Numbered from the stretch's first letter, positions 9,265 to 18,333 are shown. The stretch: 50,089 nt of DNA from an uncultured Duncaniella sp. (GCA_910586305.1 CAJUGS010000022.1:1-50089), one strand, 5' to 3'. The notes: generated from the sequence alone by a model not told the origin. Numbers and translations are program-made.

Positions 9265-10560
9265 TTACAGGAACCATCCGGCATAGGCAATGCCAAGCGA
9301 GAGTGACGGCTCGTTGTTGTAGCGTTTGTCGAGAAGGCCCACGGCATATTCGCCTTTTATCACTATGTCGCGTATAGGATAGAAGTTGAGGCCCACGGCC
9401 ACGCGCTGTCGTGCACACCACTTCTCGTCCATGTCGCGCTCCATTTTGTACATGGAGTCATAGTAGTCATAGCGTCCGAAGAGGTAGAGCCGTTTGCCGC
9501 CGGAGGACAGCTGTCGTGAGAGGCTGAAAAGGTCATACCCCGCCTCAATACCGGTGGAGAGTGCGGCCGAAGCCACCTTCTGGCGTTTCGATGTGGAGTT
9601 TTTTGACATGGATATATTGAAGTCCGAGATGTGTTTCGAGTCGGAGAGGTGGCCGTAGTCAAAGTGTCCTCGCACGATGAGGCGGCGTATGTCGTAGCAG
9701 AAGTCAAACGACCCGATTGCCACTGTTCCGCGCACTCCGCGGTTTTTGATTCCGTCGGTGGGGTAGAGGGTGTTGCGGAAAGAATTGCCAACATATCCGG
9801 AGACGGAAAGACGCAGTCCGCTCACTGAATAGTTGTCGATTCTCGCTGCTCCTGCATAGCTGTTGGCAATTTTGAATTCGAACGGCGAGGCCGATCCGTC
9901 GTGAATCCAGCCCTGGCTTCCAAAACGTTCGCTGTCGAGGCCTGGAAGGAGCATTGCCTCATAACGCCATGCCCCGGCACGTCCCCACAGGCTCAGACCC
10001 ACTTCGTGCCATGTGCAGGGCATGATGGTGTTCTCTCCCTCTGGGCGGTAGACACCGAAGAATTCCGTGGGCAGGTGGTGGGAGTTGGTGGCCCCGACAG
10101 GAACAACTATCATTCCTGCGCGTAGATTGAGCTGTGGCATGAATGATTTCTGAATCCAGAACTGCTCCAGGGCCACTTCGCCACCGCGTTCGATTTCACT
10201 TTCGTATTCTCCGCCCTCCTCGTTCTCTATTTCGACAGCGCTTTCTGTACCGCCGTGTTCAAACTCGATTTCGGTACTCATGCTCCAGCCGTGTCCGAAG
10301 TCATAGCCGAGGAAAACCACCACGTGGGGAAGGTCAAAACGACCGTGGCTTTCGTTGCGATAGAGGTCAGGGGAACTGTAGCGGTGAGGTTTGTCGGAAT
10401 AGAAATTGCGTGTCATCACAGCCTCGCCATAACCTCCCACGCTCAGGCGGGAATGGTTGGCGGAGGTGGATGTCGAGTCGGCCCCGGTGTGGGCTAAGCT
10501 CTGCACAGGTGATAGCATACTGAATGCTGCTATTGCTGAGCCGATAATTGAATGTTTCAT
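9265..10560 (-). CDS. Outer-membrane beta-barrel porin-like protein
   Basis: 431-aa exported protein, signal peptide about residues 1-25 (ends SLAHTG), followed by alternating aromatic beta strands and a terminal Phe-containing strand (GWFL end), as in outer-membrane barrels. Contains an acidic insertion rich in Glu (about residues 100-130), perhaps a metal-attracting loop. Start chosen at the ATG at 10560: the frame is open 17 codons further, but the signal peptide begins here and a -7 promoter box lies at 10594-10601. First gene of the barrel-imelysin-DHOR-ccsBA operon. The likely role is uptake across the outer membrane; substrate unknown. Confidence 0.82.
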   Translation of the reverse strand: MKHSIIGSAIAAFSMLSPVQSLAHTGADSTSTSANHSRLSVGGYGEAVMTRNFYSDKPHRYSSPDLYRNESHGRFDLPHVVVFLGYDFGHGWSMSTEIEFEHGGTESAVEIENEEGGEYESEIERGGEVALEQFWIQKSFMPQLNLRAGMIVVPVGATNSHHLPTEFFGVYRPEGENTIMPCTWHEVGLSLWGRAGAWRYEAMLLPGLDSERFGSQGWIHDGSASPFEFKIANSYAGAARIDNYSVSGLRLSVSGYVGNSFRNTLYPTDGIKNRGVRGTVAIGSFDFCYDIRRLIVRGHFDYGHLSDSKHISDFNISMSKNSTSKRQKVASAALSTGIEAGYDLFSLSRQLSSGGKRLYLFGRYDYYDSMYKMERDMDEKWCARQRVAVGLNFYPIRDIVIKGEYAVGLLDKRYNNEPSLSLGIAYAGWFL

Positions 10561-10593
10561 TTGCACTGGGAAAAATGGTGTTTTTTTCGATTG

Positions 10594-10625
10594 CAAAATT
10601 ACCCAAGCCAAATCCCATACACAAT
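10594..10625 (-). promoter_or_regulatory. Promoter of barrel-imelysin-DHOR-ccsBA operon
   Basis: Minus strand: -7 box TAATTTTG (10601 to 10594) preceded by a TTG about 20 nt upstream. It is in the divergent 208-nt intergenic region shared with the esterase gene. A 5' leader of about 25-30 nt results. I could not make out a convincing Fur-type box by eye. Confidence 0.55.
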
Positions 10626-10718
10626 CACTAAAATTTGGTAAATTTTTGTAAAAACAAGTCCGATGTATACCTAAAAAGGATTAGACGGTGTGTGAATTGC
10701 CATAAAAACAGGTGTAAT

Positions 10719-10751
10719 TTTGGACGAGAGAGTTTTTTTTCAGTAATTTTG
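10719..10751 (+). promoter_or_regulatory. Promoter of the esterase gene
   Basis: TTTG at 10719-10722, 21-nt spacer, then TAATTTTG at 10744-10751, 17 nt before the start codon at 10769. Matches the Bacteroidota -33/-7 consensus well. Confidence 0.65.
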
Positions 10752-10768
10752 TCGGAACAAGATATCTT

Positions 10769-11563
10769 ATGACCATGAAGAAAATACTGACTGTTTTTGC
10801 TGCTATTTTAGTGGCTGTGGCCTGGACCGGATGCATAGCCCAGGTCAAGGTAGTGGATTTTGAAAAGCCTAAGATGAAGGTCTTTGTACCCCCCGGAGGT
10901 CTGTCAAACGGAAAGGCCGTTGTAGCCTGTCCCGGCGGAGGATACCAGCATCTTGCAGTCTACCATGAGGGATATGACTGGGCACCATTCTTCAACGACC
11001 TGGGATTCGTCTATGCCGTAGTGTCCTACACCATGCCGGAGGGCGACAAAGCCCGACCTACAGGTGATGTGGCCGAATGCTTCAGAATTCTCGCCGACAG
11101 TGCGAAGGTGTGGAAGATCAATCCCGATTCCATAGGTATCATGGGCTCATCGGCCGGAGGACATCTTGCTGCCACAATGTCGACTCATCATGAGCTTGGA
11201 TGCCGTCCGGCTTTCCAGATACTCTTTTATCCGGTCATCTCGTTTGACGGCTCAATCACCCACAGAGGAAGCCGTGACAACTTTCTCGGAGTCGGATGGA
11301 CGGAGGCTGACGTTGAAGAGTGGTCGGCCGACAAGGCTGTGGGACCCGACACTCCGCCGGCCTTCATAACACTTTGCAGCGACGACCGTGTGGTGGTGCC
11401 CGACAACAGTCTGCGCTACTATAAGTCGCTGATCGACGCAGGCGTGGAGGCTTCGATGTTTGTCTATCCCAAGGGAGGCCACGGTTTCGGCTACCGCAGT
11501 CGTTTTCCTTTCCACGACAGAATGACAGCTGAACTGGCCGGGTGGCTCAGAAACTTGAGGTAA
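10769..11563 (+). CDS. Secreted alpha/beta-hydrolase (esterase-like)
   Basis: 264-aa exported hydrolase of the BD-FAE/esterase-lipase type. Visible parts: signal peptide (1 to about 25, with a possible but weak lipobox at WTGC), oxyanion-region CPGGGY (about 51), nucleophile elbow GSSAGGH (Ser about residue 126), late acidic residue in CSDDRV and catalytic His in KGGHGFG (about 237). Such enzymes deacylate acetylated xylans or small esters; the substrate here is unknown. A second ATG two codons later (10775) is an equal start. It stands alone after its own promoter, divergent from the barrel operon. Confidence 0.85.
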   Translation: MTMKKILTVFAAILVAVAWTGCIAQVKVVDFEKPKMKVFVPPGGLSNGKAVVACPGGGYQHLAVYHEGYDWAPFFNDLGFVYAVVSYTMPEGDKARPTGDVAECFRILADSAKVWKINPDSIGIMGSSAGGHLAATMSTHHELGCRPAFQILFYPVISFDGSITHRGSRDNFLGVGWTEADVEEWSADKAVGPDTPPAFITLCSDDRVVVPDNSLRYYKSLIDAGVEASMFVYPKGGHGFGYRSRFPFHDRMTAELAGWLRNLR

Positions 11564-11638
11564 AAACAATGGAGGGGAGGCAATAAAGCGGTGTCGAGGA
11601 GCGTTATAAGGTTGTATTTCATTTCATCACGTCTGCCT

Positions 11639-11818
11639 ATGAATAAAAACTCTACTCCCGACAATACCTCAGCCATGACCAAAAGCCTGACCGTCGTGTC
11701 AAGACCCGCCCCTCATCCGCGCAACACAACAATAGAGCGCATCCGCCAGTTTGCCCGTGCCTACACCTATGTGCCTGTACCGGTCGCGGGAGCTATTGGT
11801 GGCATTGTGCTCAACTGA
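11639..11818 (+). CDS. Small protein of 59 aa, unrecognised
   Basis: Basic N-terminal part (Asn/Thr/Arg-rich), then the segment TIERIRQFARAYTY, and a hydrophobic Gly/Ile/Val-rich tail ending IVLN. The RQFARxY plus hydrophobic LN ending resembles small proteins I associate with Bacteroidales genomes, but I cannot name a family. Start at ATG 11639; the frame is open upstream to 11591. It lies 75 nt after the esterase stop and 99 nt before rmuC, same direction. No clear promoter box was found. Confidence 0.5.
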   Translation: MNKNSTPDNTSAMTKSLTVVSRPAPHPRNTTIERIRQFARAYTYVPVPVAGAIGGIVLN

Positions 11819-11917
11819 TAGAGATACATTTTCCCCTTTCGCTGTAGCGGACGGAGTGTGCGTTTTTTGACTGCATTTCTGTGTCGCACTAACTATTCAG
11901 GGGCAATTTTTTCGATA

Positions 11918-13303
11918 ATGACTACATTACTGATAGTATTGGCGGCATTGTCTGTTGCCGCATCTCTCTTTTTATGGCGTCAATCCTCGACGCTTCGTCG
12001 AGAACTGTCCATTGCGCGCGAAGAGAAGGACGTAGCCGTGCGCGAAAGTGATGCTGTACGCAATAAGGCCGCGCTCGAAGCAGCGCTGCATTCAAGCGAG
12101 ATTGCCTCGCTCAACAGCCGTATAGGGGAGGCTGACACCCGTCGTTTATCCGTCGAGGCCGAACTCGTGGAGACACGTGCCCAGCTTGCTGATTCACGCG
12201 AGGAGACCGCGCGGCTTTCCACATCGCTCGCACATATCGAGGAGGAGCGTGAGGAACGGGAGAGAATGCTGGAAACAAGATTCCAGAATCTTGCAAACGA
12301 TATTCTACGCAGAAATTCCGCTGATTTCAAGGCGCAGAACGAGGAGCGTCTCAACGAGCTTCTGTCGCCTCTGAAGACCGATCTTGACGAATTCCGCAAG
12401 ACAATCACCGATACATATTCCACCGAGGCCCGCGAGAGATTCTCGCTCACTGAGCGCATACGTGAGCTTGTGGAGCTCAACAACACCATCTCACGCGAGG
12501 CCCGCGAACTCTCGTCGGCTCTCAAGGGTAACACCAAGGTGCAGGGCGACTGGGGAGAGATGGTGCTTGAGTCCATTCTCGAGAAGAGCGGACTTGTGAA
12601 GGACGAGGAGTATTTCGTCCAGGCCACGACCGATGAGGCCGGCAATGCCATCACAGGCGAAGGTGGCGGCAAGCTCCGTCCCGACGTGGTGGTGAAATAC
12701 CCCGACGGGCGATATGTGGTGATTGACTCAAAGGTATCGCTCACAGCTTTCATAGAGTATGTCAACGCCGACGACGACAATGTCCGCAAGGATGCAGCCT
12801 CGCGACATATCCGCTCTGTGAAGAATCATGTCGATAAACTGTCGCGCAAGAGCTATCACACCCACGTGGGAAGCGAGGACGGCAAGCTCGACTTCGTGAT
12901 GATGTTCATTCCCAACGAGCCGGCCTATATAGCCGCCATGCGCCTTGACCCGGCACTGTGGCAGGATGCTTATGACCGAAAAGTGCTTATTGTGTCGCCT
13001 ACACACCTCGTGTCGGGTCTGAGACTGATAGCACAGTTGTGGAGTCGTGACAAGGTGACACGCAATGCCATCAAGATAGCGGAGGAAGCAGGAAAGATGT
13101 ACGATAAGTTTGCCGACTTCACCAATGATATGGAGCGCATTGACAAGGCTCTTGCCTCGGCCCGCAAGGCCCATGAGGATGCCGTGCGCAAGCTCTCGTC
13201 GGGCACGGGCAATCTTGTGAAGCGCGCACGTGACCTCCACGCTCTCGGAATCAAGGCACAGAAACAGCTTGCCGCATCGATGGAGAGCGACGAAAACGAG
13301 TAG
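11918..13303 (+). CDS. rmuC: DNA recombination protein RmuC
   Basis: 461-aa RmuC family protein, thought to limit inversion-type rearrangements between short inverted repeats; the core resembles a PD-(D/E)XK nuclease. One N-terminal membrane anchor (1 to about 20), a long Glu/Arg-rich coiled coil (about 25-190), then the conserved RmuC domain with LRPDVVVKYPDGRYVVIDSK (the D and DSK of the nuclease-like core) and IVSPTHLVSGLRLIAQLW. Start at ATG 11918; a GTG at 11858 would put 20 extra residues in front of the membrane anchor. Membrane anchoring is common in the family. Confidence 0.93.
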   Translation: MTTLLIVLAALSVAASLFLWRQSSTLRRELSIAREEKDVAVRESDAVRNKAALEAALHSSEIASLNSRIGEADTRRLSVEAELVETRAQLADSREETARLSTSLAHIEEEREERERMLETRFQNLANDILRRNSADFKAQNEERLNELLSPLKTDLDEFRKTITDTYSTEARERFSLTERIRELVELNNTISREARELSSALKGNTKVQGDWGEMVLESILEKSGLVKDEEYFVQATTDEAGNAITGEGGGKLRPDVVVKYPDGRYVVIDSKVSLTAFIEYVNADDDNVRKDAASRHIRSVKNHVDKLSRKSYHTHVGSEDGKLDFVMMFIPNEPAYIAAMRLDPALWQDAYDRKVLIVSPTHLVSGLRLIAQLWSRDKVTRNAIKIAEEAGKMYDKFADFTNDMERIDKALASARKAHEDAVRKLSSGTGNLVKRARDLHALGIKAQKQLAASMESDENE

Positions 13304-13336
13304 TAAACCATCCTAACAAAAAAATAACTCCATACA

Positions 13337-13768
13337 ATGCAATATTTCATCAGTCTAAATAGGCAGACGCTCGGCCCTATGAGCGCGCAACAGGTCATGG
13401 CCTATCCCGTGACTGCAAGCACACAGGTGTGTACGGAAAACGACTATACATGGAAGCCTCTCTATAACTTTCCCGAGCTGATGGAACTTATGTCCGCCCG
13501 TGAAGGCTCGCGCAGGGCCGAAGTCTATAATTCAGGCAAAGACCGCGTGGTGGCGGGAGTTCTAGCTTTGCTCCTGGGCGGCCTCGGAGCGCAGTACTTC
13601 TACCTCGGAAAGATCTCCGCAGGTTTCATCACCATCATTCTGTCACTGGTTTCTTGTGGACTATGGTCTACAGTCATGTTTGTGCAGGGCATCTATATGC
13701 TCACCCTCACACCCGAGCAGTTTGATATGAAATACACCTGCTCCACCTCCAACTATCCGCTTTTCTGA
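13337..13768 (+). CDS. GYF_2 plus TM2 domain membrane protein
   Basis: 143-aa protein. N-terminal GYF_2-like domain (residues about 1-50: YFISLNRQTLGPMS and a WKPL ending) followed by a TM2 domain (about 70-135) with two membrane segments joined by the conserved GAQYFYLGK turn. TM2 proteins are widespread and of uncertain function. The stop overlaps the next start (TGATG), so it is coupled to the DUF3109 gene. Confidence 0.85.
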   Translation: MQYFISLNRQTLGPMSAQQVMAYPVTASTQVCTENDYTWKPLYNFPELMELMSAREGSRRAEVYNSGKDRVVAGVLALLLGGLGAQYFYLGKISAGFITIILSLVSCGLWSTVMFVQGIYMLTLTPEQFDMKYTCSTSNYPLF

Positions 13769-14382
13769 TGGAGACAGTAGAAGAAGAACAGATTATGCTA
13801 CAGATTCAGGACACACTCGTATCGCTTGATCTTGCCGAGCGGTTTTTCTGCTGCGACATTGACGCCTGTCTGGGCGAATGTTGTATAGAGGGCGACGCAG
13901 GCGCGCCAGTCACCAAGGAGGAAAGCAAGATTATCGACAACATTCTCCCCGTCATCAAGCCACGCCTGCTTCCATCGGCTCTAAGCCGCATCGAAGAGGC
14001 TGGCACGAGCTATACCGATGAGGAGGGTGACCTCGTCACGCAGATTGTCGAAGGACGCAATTGTGTGTTCACCTCCTACGCTCCCGGCGGAGTGTGTCAG
14101 TGTGCTATAGAGTGTGCGCATTCGGCCGGAGAAACCGGTAATTTTCGCAAGCCGGCCTCATGTGCCCTCTATCCGGTGCGCCTCACCCACTATCCCACGT
14201 TCACCGCGGTCAACTATCACCGCTGGGATATATGCCGTCCGGCCGAGAAGCTCGGCAAAAAACTTGGGATACGTCTCTATCAGTTTCTCAAAGGCCCTCT
14301 CACCGATTATTTCGGCAAAGAGTGGTATGACGAACTTGTCATGGCCTGTGAGGCCTATCTTGAAGAATACGGCGAGAAATAG
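13768..14382 (+). CDS. DUF3109 family Cys-rich protein
   Basis: 204-aa soluble protein of the DUF3109 family, related to YkgJ-type Cys-cluster proteins that probably bind a metal or Fe-S centre. Conserved cysteines: FFCCDIDACLGECCIEGD near residues 27-45, then CVF, CQCAIEC and SCALYPVR. It has no signal peptide. Start overlaps the TM2 stop; an internal ATG at 13795 matches where many relatives begin, so the first nine residues are uncertain. Function unknown. Confidence 0.85.
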   Translation: METVEEEQIMLQIQDTLVSLDLAERFFCCDIDACLGECCIEGDAGAPVTKEESKIIDNILPVIKPRLLPSALSRIEEAGTSYTDEEGDLVTQIVEGRNCVFTSYAPGGVCQCAIECAHSAGETGNFRKPASCALYPVRLTHYPTFTAVNYHRWDICRPAEKLGKKLGIRLYQFLKGPLTDYFGKEWYDELVMACEAYLEEYGEK

Positions 14383-14412
14383 AGAGGCTGTTTGTAGACA
14401 GTTAATGCACAA

Positions 14413-14456
14413 CGCCACCGTGGTTGAGGCTTAGGGCCTTCCTCGGTGGCGGATTA
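14413..14456. terminator. Terminator between convergent genes
   Basis: CGCCACCG (14413-14420) and CGGTGGCG (14444-14451) are perfect inverted repeats; the 23-nt loop has further partial pairing. It is followed on the plus strand by GATTATTTTATTT. It separates the DUF3109 gene from the convergent gene ending at 14472 and may serve both. Confidence 0.65.
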
Positions 14457-14471
14457 TTTTATTTAGGTATA

Positions 14472-15548
14472 TTAGTGAGATTGAGTATGTTCGAGCATTT
14501 CCTTTATATTGGCAGGAAGTTCCGGCGCCAAGGGAGACTGCTCGATGGTCCGTTGAGAGTAATCCCATTCCAGGTCCTTTGCCTCTTTGACAGTCAGATA
14601 CTGAGCCTCCAACGGATATACCTCTACGGTGCTGAAACTTTTGATAGGTTCTTTTGTGTGAAAAGCTTTCTTGATAAATTTGCTTTTGATTGTCATCTCC
14701 ATTGTGTATGTGGCCATCTGTAGACTGTGGGGTCCGTAGTTTCCTTTGTCGTCAATTAGAAACACATCTTTTGAGCGCATTTCCGAGGCATCGATGGTAA
14801 AACCTATGAGTTTCAAAAACCATGGCGACCAGTGATGTCCTTTGTAATTAGCCAGGATGTCGCGTGAGTAGACAAGTCTGTTATTGTTTATGCGACACGT
14901 GGAGAATTGTTTGTACTTCCCCATGACTGTTTCAGTGGCACCGTTCATGACGCTGTCTGCCATGGTGCGTCTGTGGGGATTAATGGAGCAGAGATCAATC
15001 CAGGACAGAAACTCGTCTGTATCACTCGGCTTGGCAATCGAGTCAAGGCCGGCTGAATTCTTGTATCTTACCCTTGCTCTTTTGGCTCTCACATATGGAG
15101 TGCTGATTTTATGAAAACCTTTTACTTTCTTGTCGTTAAGAAAATAGTCGGCCATATACTCTCCAAACATCTGTATGGTGTCGCTGCCGAAAGTACCTGT
15201 CGTGTATTCCCTTATATAGCAACGCAGTTTCAGAATAGGTCTGTCGGCGGGATTGACCACGATTTCAGACAGTTCGTATGTCTCAGGCAGAAGAAACACT
15301 GTGTCAGGGGGGACAACGGTGATGTGCTGGTCCTTGTAACCTATACATCGGACAGTTATTGGCAGCGACTTTGCCATGCATTCACACGCTCCCTCCTCAT
15401 CGGTCATTCCCACTATCGTACCGTTGCCGGACATCAATATGGTTCCGCTGAGAGGCTGTGAATCAGACTGGTCAACGACATACATCTTTTTTGCACATAT
15501 CGCAAACGGCAAAACAAGCAGTGTTAATATAGCGACTATCCTGGTCAT
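14472..15548 (-). CDS. Secreted CarboxypepD_reg-like domain protein
   Basis: 358-aa exported protein. Signal peptide 1 to about 19. An N-terminal carboxypeptidase-regulatory-like beta sandwich (about 20-90) ends in ETYELSEIVV, the same hinge seen at the start of many Bacteroidota TonB-dependent receptors, but no plug or barrel follows. The remaining 250 residues are not recognised and hold many Lys/Arg and aromatic residues. It has its own promoter (15580-15610), so it is a neighbour of the caspase operon rather than clearly part of it. Function unknown. Confidence 0.7.
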   Translation of the reverse strand: MTRIVAILTLLVLPFAICAKKMYVVDQSDSQPLSGTILMSGNGTIVGMTDEEGACECMAKSLPITVRCIGYKDQHITVVPPDTVFLLPETYELSEIVVNPADRPILKLRCYIREYTTGTFGSDTIQMFGEYMADYFLNDKKVKGFHKISTPYVRAKRARVRYKNSAGLDSIAKPSDTDEFLSWIDLCSINPHRRTMADSVMNGATETVMGKYKQFSTCRINNNRLVYSRDILANYKGHHWSPWFLKLIGFTIDASEMRSKDVFLIDDKGNYGPHSLQMATYTMEMTIKSKFIKKAFHTKEPIKSFSTVEVYPLEAQYLTVKEAKDLEWDYSQRTIEQSPLAPELPANIKEMLEHTQSH

Positions 15549-15579
15549 TGATGGAGTTTAGATTGCATATCATAAATCG

Positions 15580-15610
15580 CAAAAATACGGAAAATACTCG
15601 TATTATACAA
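15580..15610 (-). promoter_or_regulatory. Promoter of the CarboxypepD_reg-like gene
   Basis: Minus strand: TTG (15610-15608), 20-nt spacer, TATTTTTG (15587-15580), about 31 nt before the start codon at 15548. Good match to the Bacteroidota consensus. It lies in the 97-nt gap after the WG-repeat gene. Confidence 0.6.
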
Positions 15611-15645
15611 CTACATGAAGAAATAGTTGAAATGTGTCTAAACAA

Positions 15646-16956
15646 CTACCACTTTACAGAGAATTTACGATAGGGCTTGTTTTCATTGTAATGGTGAAGA
15701 TCTAAGTCTCCGTTTGTGTAGTTGAGATACACATTGCCGTCACAATCTTCTATGAGGTTGCCGTCAAAATCATAAATTTGTTTGAGATTACCGTTGAATA
15801 CCAGAGCAAGATTATCCTCCGTAACCGCTCTTATCTCAATGAAATCACCCTTGATTATTCGCAGAGGCACACCTGTACTGCTAAGTATATAGAGTTGTTT
15901 ATCTTTGATGGCCATATACTTGTCATCTACGATATAAGGTACTATGTTGTCATAGTCAAACGGTATTACCTGGTGTCCGTCGGAGTCCATTAGCCCCCAT
16001 CTTTTTTTGTCAGCTGAAACTGTGGCATATCCGTCGGGCGACAGCGGGCTGCACAAGCCTTCCCGGAAGTCAAGCACCATTTTTCCGTTCTGGTCCATTA
16101 TTCCGTATTTGCCCTGATTGTTGACAGTGGTGCGTCTCCCCTTGTAGGACGGACGGTATAGCCAGATTGAGTCGAATGTCGATCCTTTTATAGACATTGA
16201 GAACTTTGTGGCAAGATCGCTAAGGTCGGTATCTGAGGCCTTGTAACCACTTAGCGCAAACCATGCAGTCTCAAGATCGCGTACTTTTTTGGGAATATCT
16301 TTACAGCCCTGTCCTTTAATGAGCATTACACAATAGTAGTATTGTGCCATTCGGGAATTGCGTGATGAATATGCAAGATTCCTAAATATCCGGAATGCAT
16401 CCGTGTAATTTTTTTCACTATAGTATTCAAGTGCCTTGCTGAGACTTTCCTGGGCATCCATATCGTCAATCATGACGATGTGAGGTCCCTGCACAAAAAA
16501 CAAGTCACGCATATTGTCGGAATGCTGTTTCCCACTTACACTCATTCGTGCAGCCACAAAAATAGTGGGATATTTGAAATCAGACATTTTTATGCGTGGT
16601 TCCTGATAGTCTGTGAGGAGTTCATAGTCCGACAGTTCCACTGATTCTATCTGTCCGTCGTCGTGACGGTTCATCAGTTCGTTGTGATAAGTATCGCTGT
16701 GCATGGTCATGGCATTCCATTTCTTTTCTTTTGCAAATTCCTTGGCCATACGATTGTTTATTACGCATTTCACATCTCCTCCACGTAGTAGTCTGTCGAT
16801 ATTGTCGAGATAGTCCACATCTCCGTCACTAATAAAGCCTCGAAGGTTAGTGTTGTATGATTTTACTATGTCTATGGCCGTGTGTTGTCCATAAGATTCC
16901 GAACACCACACGGTCTGTATCAACAGAAGAGCAAGTGAAAAAATAAGATGTTTCAT
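15646..16956 (-). CDS. Secreted WG-repeat protein
   Basis: 436-aa exported protein with signal peptide (about 1-25, ending SESYGQ). Middle part (about 185-240) resembles a short TPR/Sel1-like stretch (LEYYSEKNYTDAFRIF). The C-terminal part (about 280-420) has WG-type repeats: YGIMDQNGKMVLDF, WGLMDSDGHQVIPFDYD and weaker copies. WG repeats are structural and their ligands unknown. I start at ATG 16956: its first bases overlap the stop of the preceding gene by 4 nt (ATGA), which indicates coupling. Last gene of the caspase operon. Confidence 0.75.
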   Translation of the reverse strand: MKHLIFSLALLLIQTVWCSESYGQHTAIDIVKSYNTNLRGFISDGDVDYLDNIDRLLRGGDVKCVINNRMAKEFAKEKKWNAMTMHSDTYHNELMNRHDDGQIESVELSDYELLTDYQEPRIKMSDFKYPTIFVAARMSVSGKQHSDNMRDLFFVQGPHIVMIDDMDAQESLSKALEYYSEKNYTDAFRIFRNLAYSSRNSRMAQYYYCVMLIKGQGCKDIPKKVRDLETAWFALSGYKASDTDLSDLATKFSMSIKGSTFDSIWLYRPSYKGRRTTVNNQGKYGIMDQNGKMVLDFREGLCSPLSPDGYATVSADKKRWGLMDSDGHQVIPFDYDNIVPYIVDDKYMAIKDKQLYILSSTGVPLRIIKGDFIEIRAVTEDNLALVFNGNLKQIYDFDGNLIEDCDGNVYLNYTNGDLDLHHYNENKPYRKFSVKW

Positions 16957-17699
16957 AGTTTCAGTATTGTGTCTATAAGCCATCCGGAATTGGTGCTTTC
17001 CCTGTCGAAGTGTCTGACAGTGAATCTCCATCCGGGAACTTGGCAAAAGATGAATTCCAGCGATGATACATGGTCAATCTCAAGTTGTCCGTCGTATACC
17101 ATGGTAAAGAATACAGTGGTCGGATCTATGTTGACGTCGCTGGCGGCATAGTTTGTTATACATGATGTCTGGAGACTTGTGATTTCATGGAGCGACATGA
17201 AGTTGACTTCATGGTCGTCAGGCATCAGTCTGAATCCTGTGCCGGTAGCTGAGGGGAAGAGTCTAAAAATATCGCCAGAGGCTTTGAGAATACTCCATTT
17301 GTACATATCCCTACCTAAAGGTTCTACTTTTAAGGTAAGGTCAAACGAAACCTGTTCTTTTTTATAACGGGCTATACACTGCGCTTTTGCATACCACAGA
17401 GAATCTGTATAAGATAGTATGGTCCCAGATTTTACCGCTGCGGATGCGAACTCAACCGCAGCGGTATAAAGGGGATCTGTTTCGGACGTAAAATTCTCGG
17501 CATTGAACAGATTGACAATCCGGCTTACAGCAACTTCTGTCGAGTCGTATGGTGAATCTTCGAGATTAAATCGTCTCATGAATTCATCCACAAGTCCCAC
17601 CCTGGAGTCGAATATTGATTGCTCAGGATTGTTGCCGAGAACGATGGTATAATGTATTCCGCAAAGAATCAGAAGGAGGAGTGATAGAGTGCGCTTCAT
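16953..17699 (-). CDS. Secreted protein of unknown function (248 aa)
   Basis: Signal peptide about residues 1-22 (hydrophobic Leu run, ends VLG). The mature part shows no family I recognise. The C-terminal half is beta-rich, with DIFRLFPSATGTGFRLMPDD and a WRFTVRHFDRES stretch. It lies 13 nt after the 200-aa secreted protein gene and overlaps the WG-repeat gene by 4 nt, so it belongs to the caspase operon. Confidence 0.65.
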   Translation of the reverse strand: MKRTLSLLLLILCGIHYTIVLGNNPEQSIFDSRVGLVDEFMRRFNLEDSPYDSTEVAVSRIVNLFNAENFTSETDPLYTAAVEFASAAVKSGTILSYTDSLWYAKAQCIARYKKEQVSFDLTLKVEPLGRDMYKWSILKASGDIFRLFPSATGTGFRLMPDDHEVNFMSLHEITSLQTSCITNYAASDVNIDPTTVFFTMVYDGQLEIDHVSSLEFIFCQVPGWRFTVRHFDRESTNSGWLIDTILKL

Positions 17700-17712
17700 T
17701 ATGTATTCTCTC

Positions 17713-18315
17713 CTATATTCTCTCAGTGTGTGTGGCAGTGATATTGCCGAGTCTCACGATGTATTCTGTGCCATCGATTGTCTGTTCTACCGATATAATG
17801 CACTGGACGCTCTTTCTGGTTATATCGCCATATAGTGGACGTCCGTCTGTACCGTATCCGCGAAATACCTGTTCTATATAACAGGTACACTGGTAGGTGT
17901 CTTCATCGATTTTTTTAAGGCTATTCACTTTGATTTTGCCTACTTCCGTGGTTGTAAGCGACACGTTGCGGTACTTGATATTGATGAGATTGGTGAAATA
18001 TTCGCCCATGGGGGTAGTTTTTACCACCTTTGAATTGGTCGAAGTGGTCTGCATCGATACAGCCGGAAATTCCCTGCCTCCGAGTTTGTATGGTTCACCC
18101 TTGCCGATGAAAAGGTTTAGTGCCTTGTCGCGATATCGCTGTCTGAGGCTGAGCTTTTTATTTTTGTCGGCCATATAGTTGAGATAGTCGCCGAGTTGTG
18201 ACACCATTTCGGCCGCACGACGTTGGATGAGAGCCTCTTCGTCATAGTTTTGTGCCTGTAGTCCGAATCTTAGGAATGCAATGAGAAGAAGCAGTAATGA
18301 CAATTTTTTGATCAT
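17713..18315 (-). CDS. Secreted protein of unknown function (200 aa)
   Basis: Signal peptide 1 to about 21 (ends LQAQ). N-terminal helical Lys/Arg-rich part (about 30-70), then a beta-rich domain (about 100-195) with alternating strands such as CTCYIEQVFRGYG and CIISVEQTIDGTEYIVRLG. Lies 18 nt downstream of the caspase gene. The fold might be a small NTF2-like or lipocalin-like domain, but I cannot support that. Placed directly after the protease, it may be a substrate, inhibitor or partner; this is inference from order only. Confidence 0.62.
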   Translation of the reverse strand: MIKKLSLLLLLIAFLRFGLQAQNYDEEALIQRRAAEMVSQLGDYLNYMADKNKKLSLRQRYRDKALNLFIGKGEPYKLGGREFPAVSMQTTSTNSKVVKTTPMGEYFTNLINIKYRNVSLTTTEVGKIKVNSLKKIDEDTYQCTCYIEQVFRGYGTDGRPLYGDITRKSVQCIISVEQTIDGTEYIVRLGNITATHTERI

Positions 18316-18333
18316 GATTGGATAGGTTCGTTG

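Noticed and set aside
10708..10722. 15-nt sequence ACAGGTGTAATTTTG shared with 43241-43255
   Set aside because: Both copies are promoter-like AT-rich text in different contexts (-33 in one, possible -7 in the other); probably chance.
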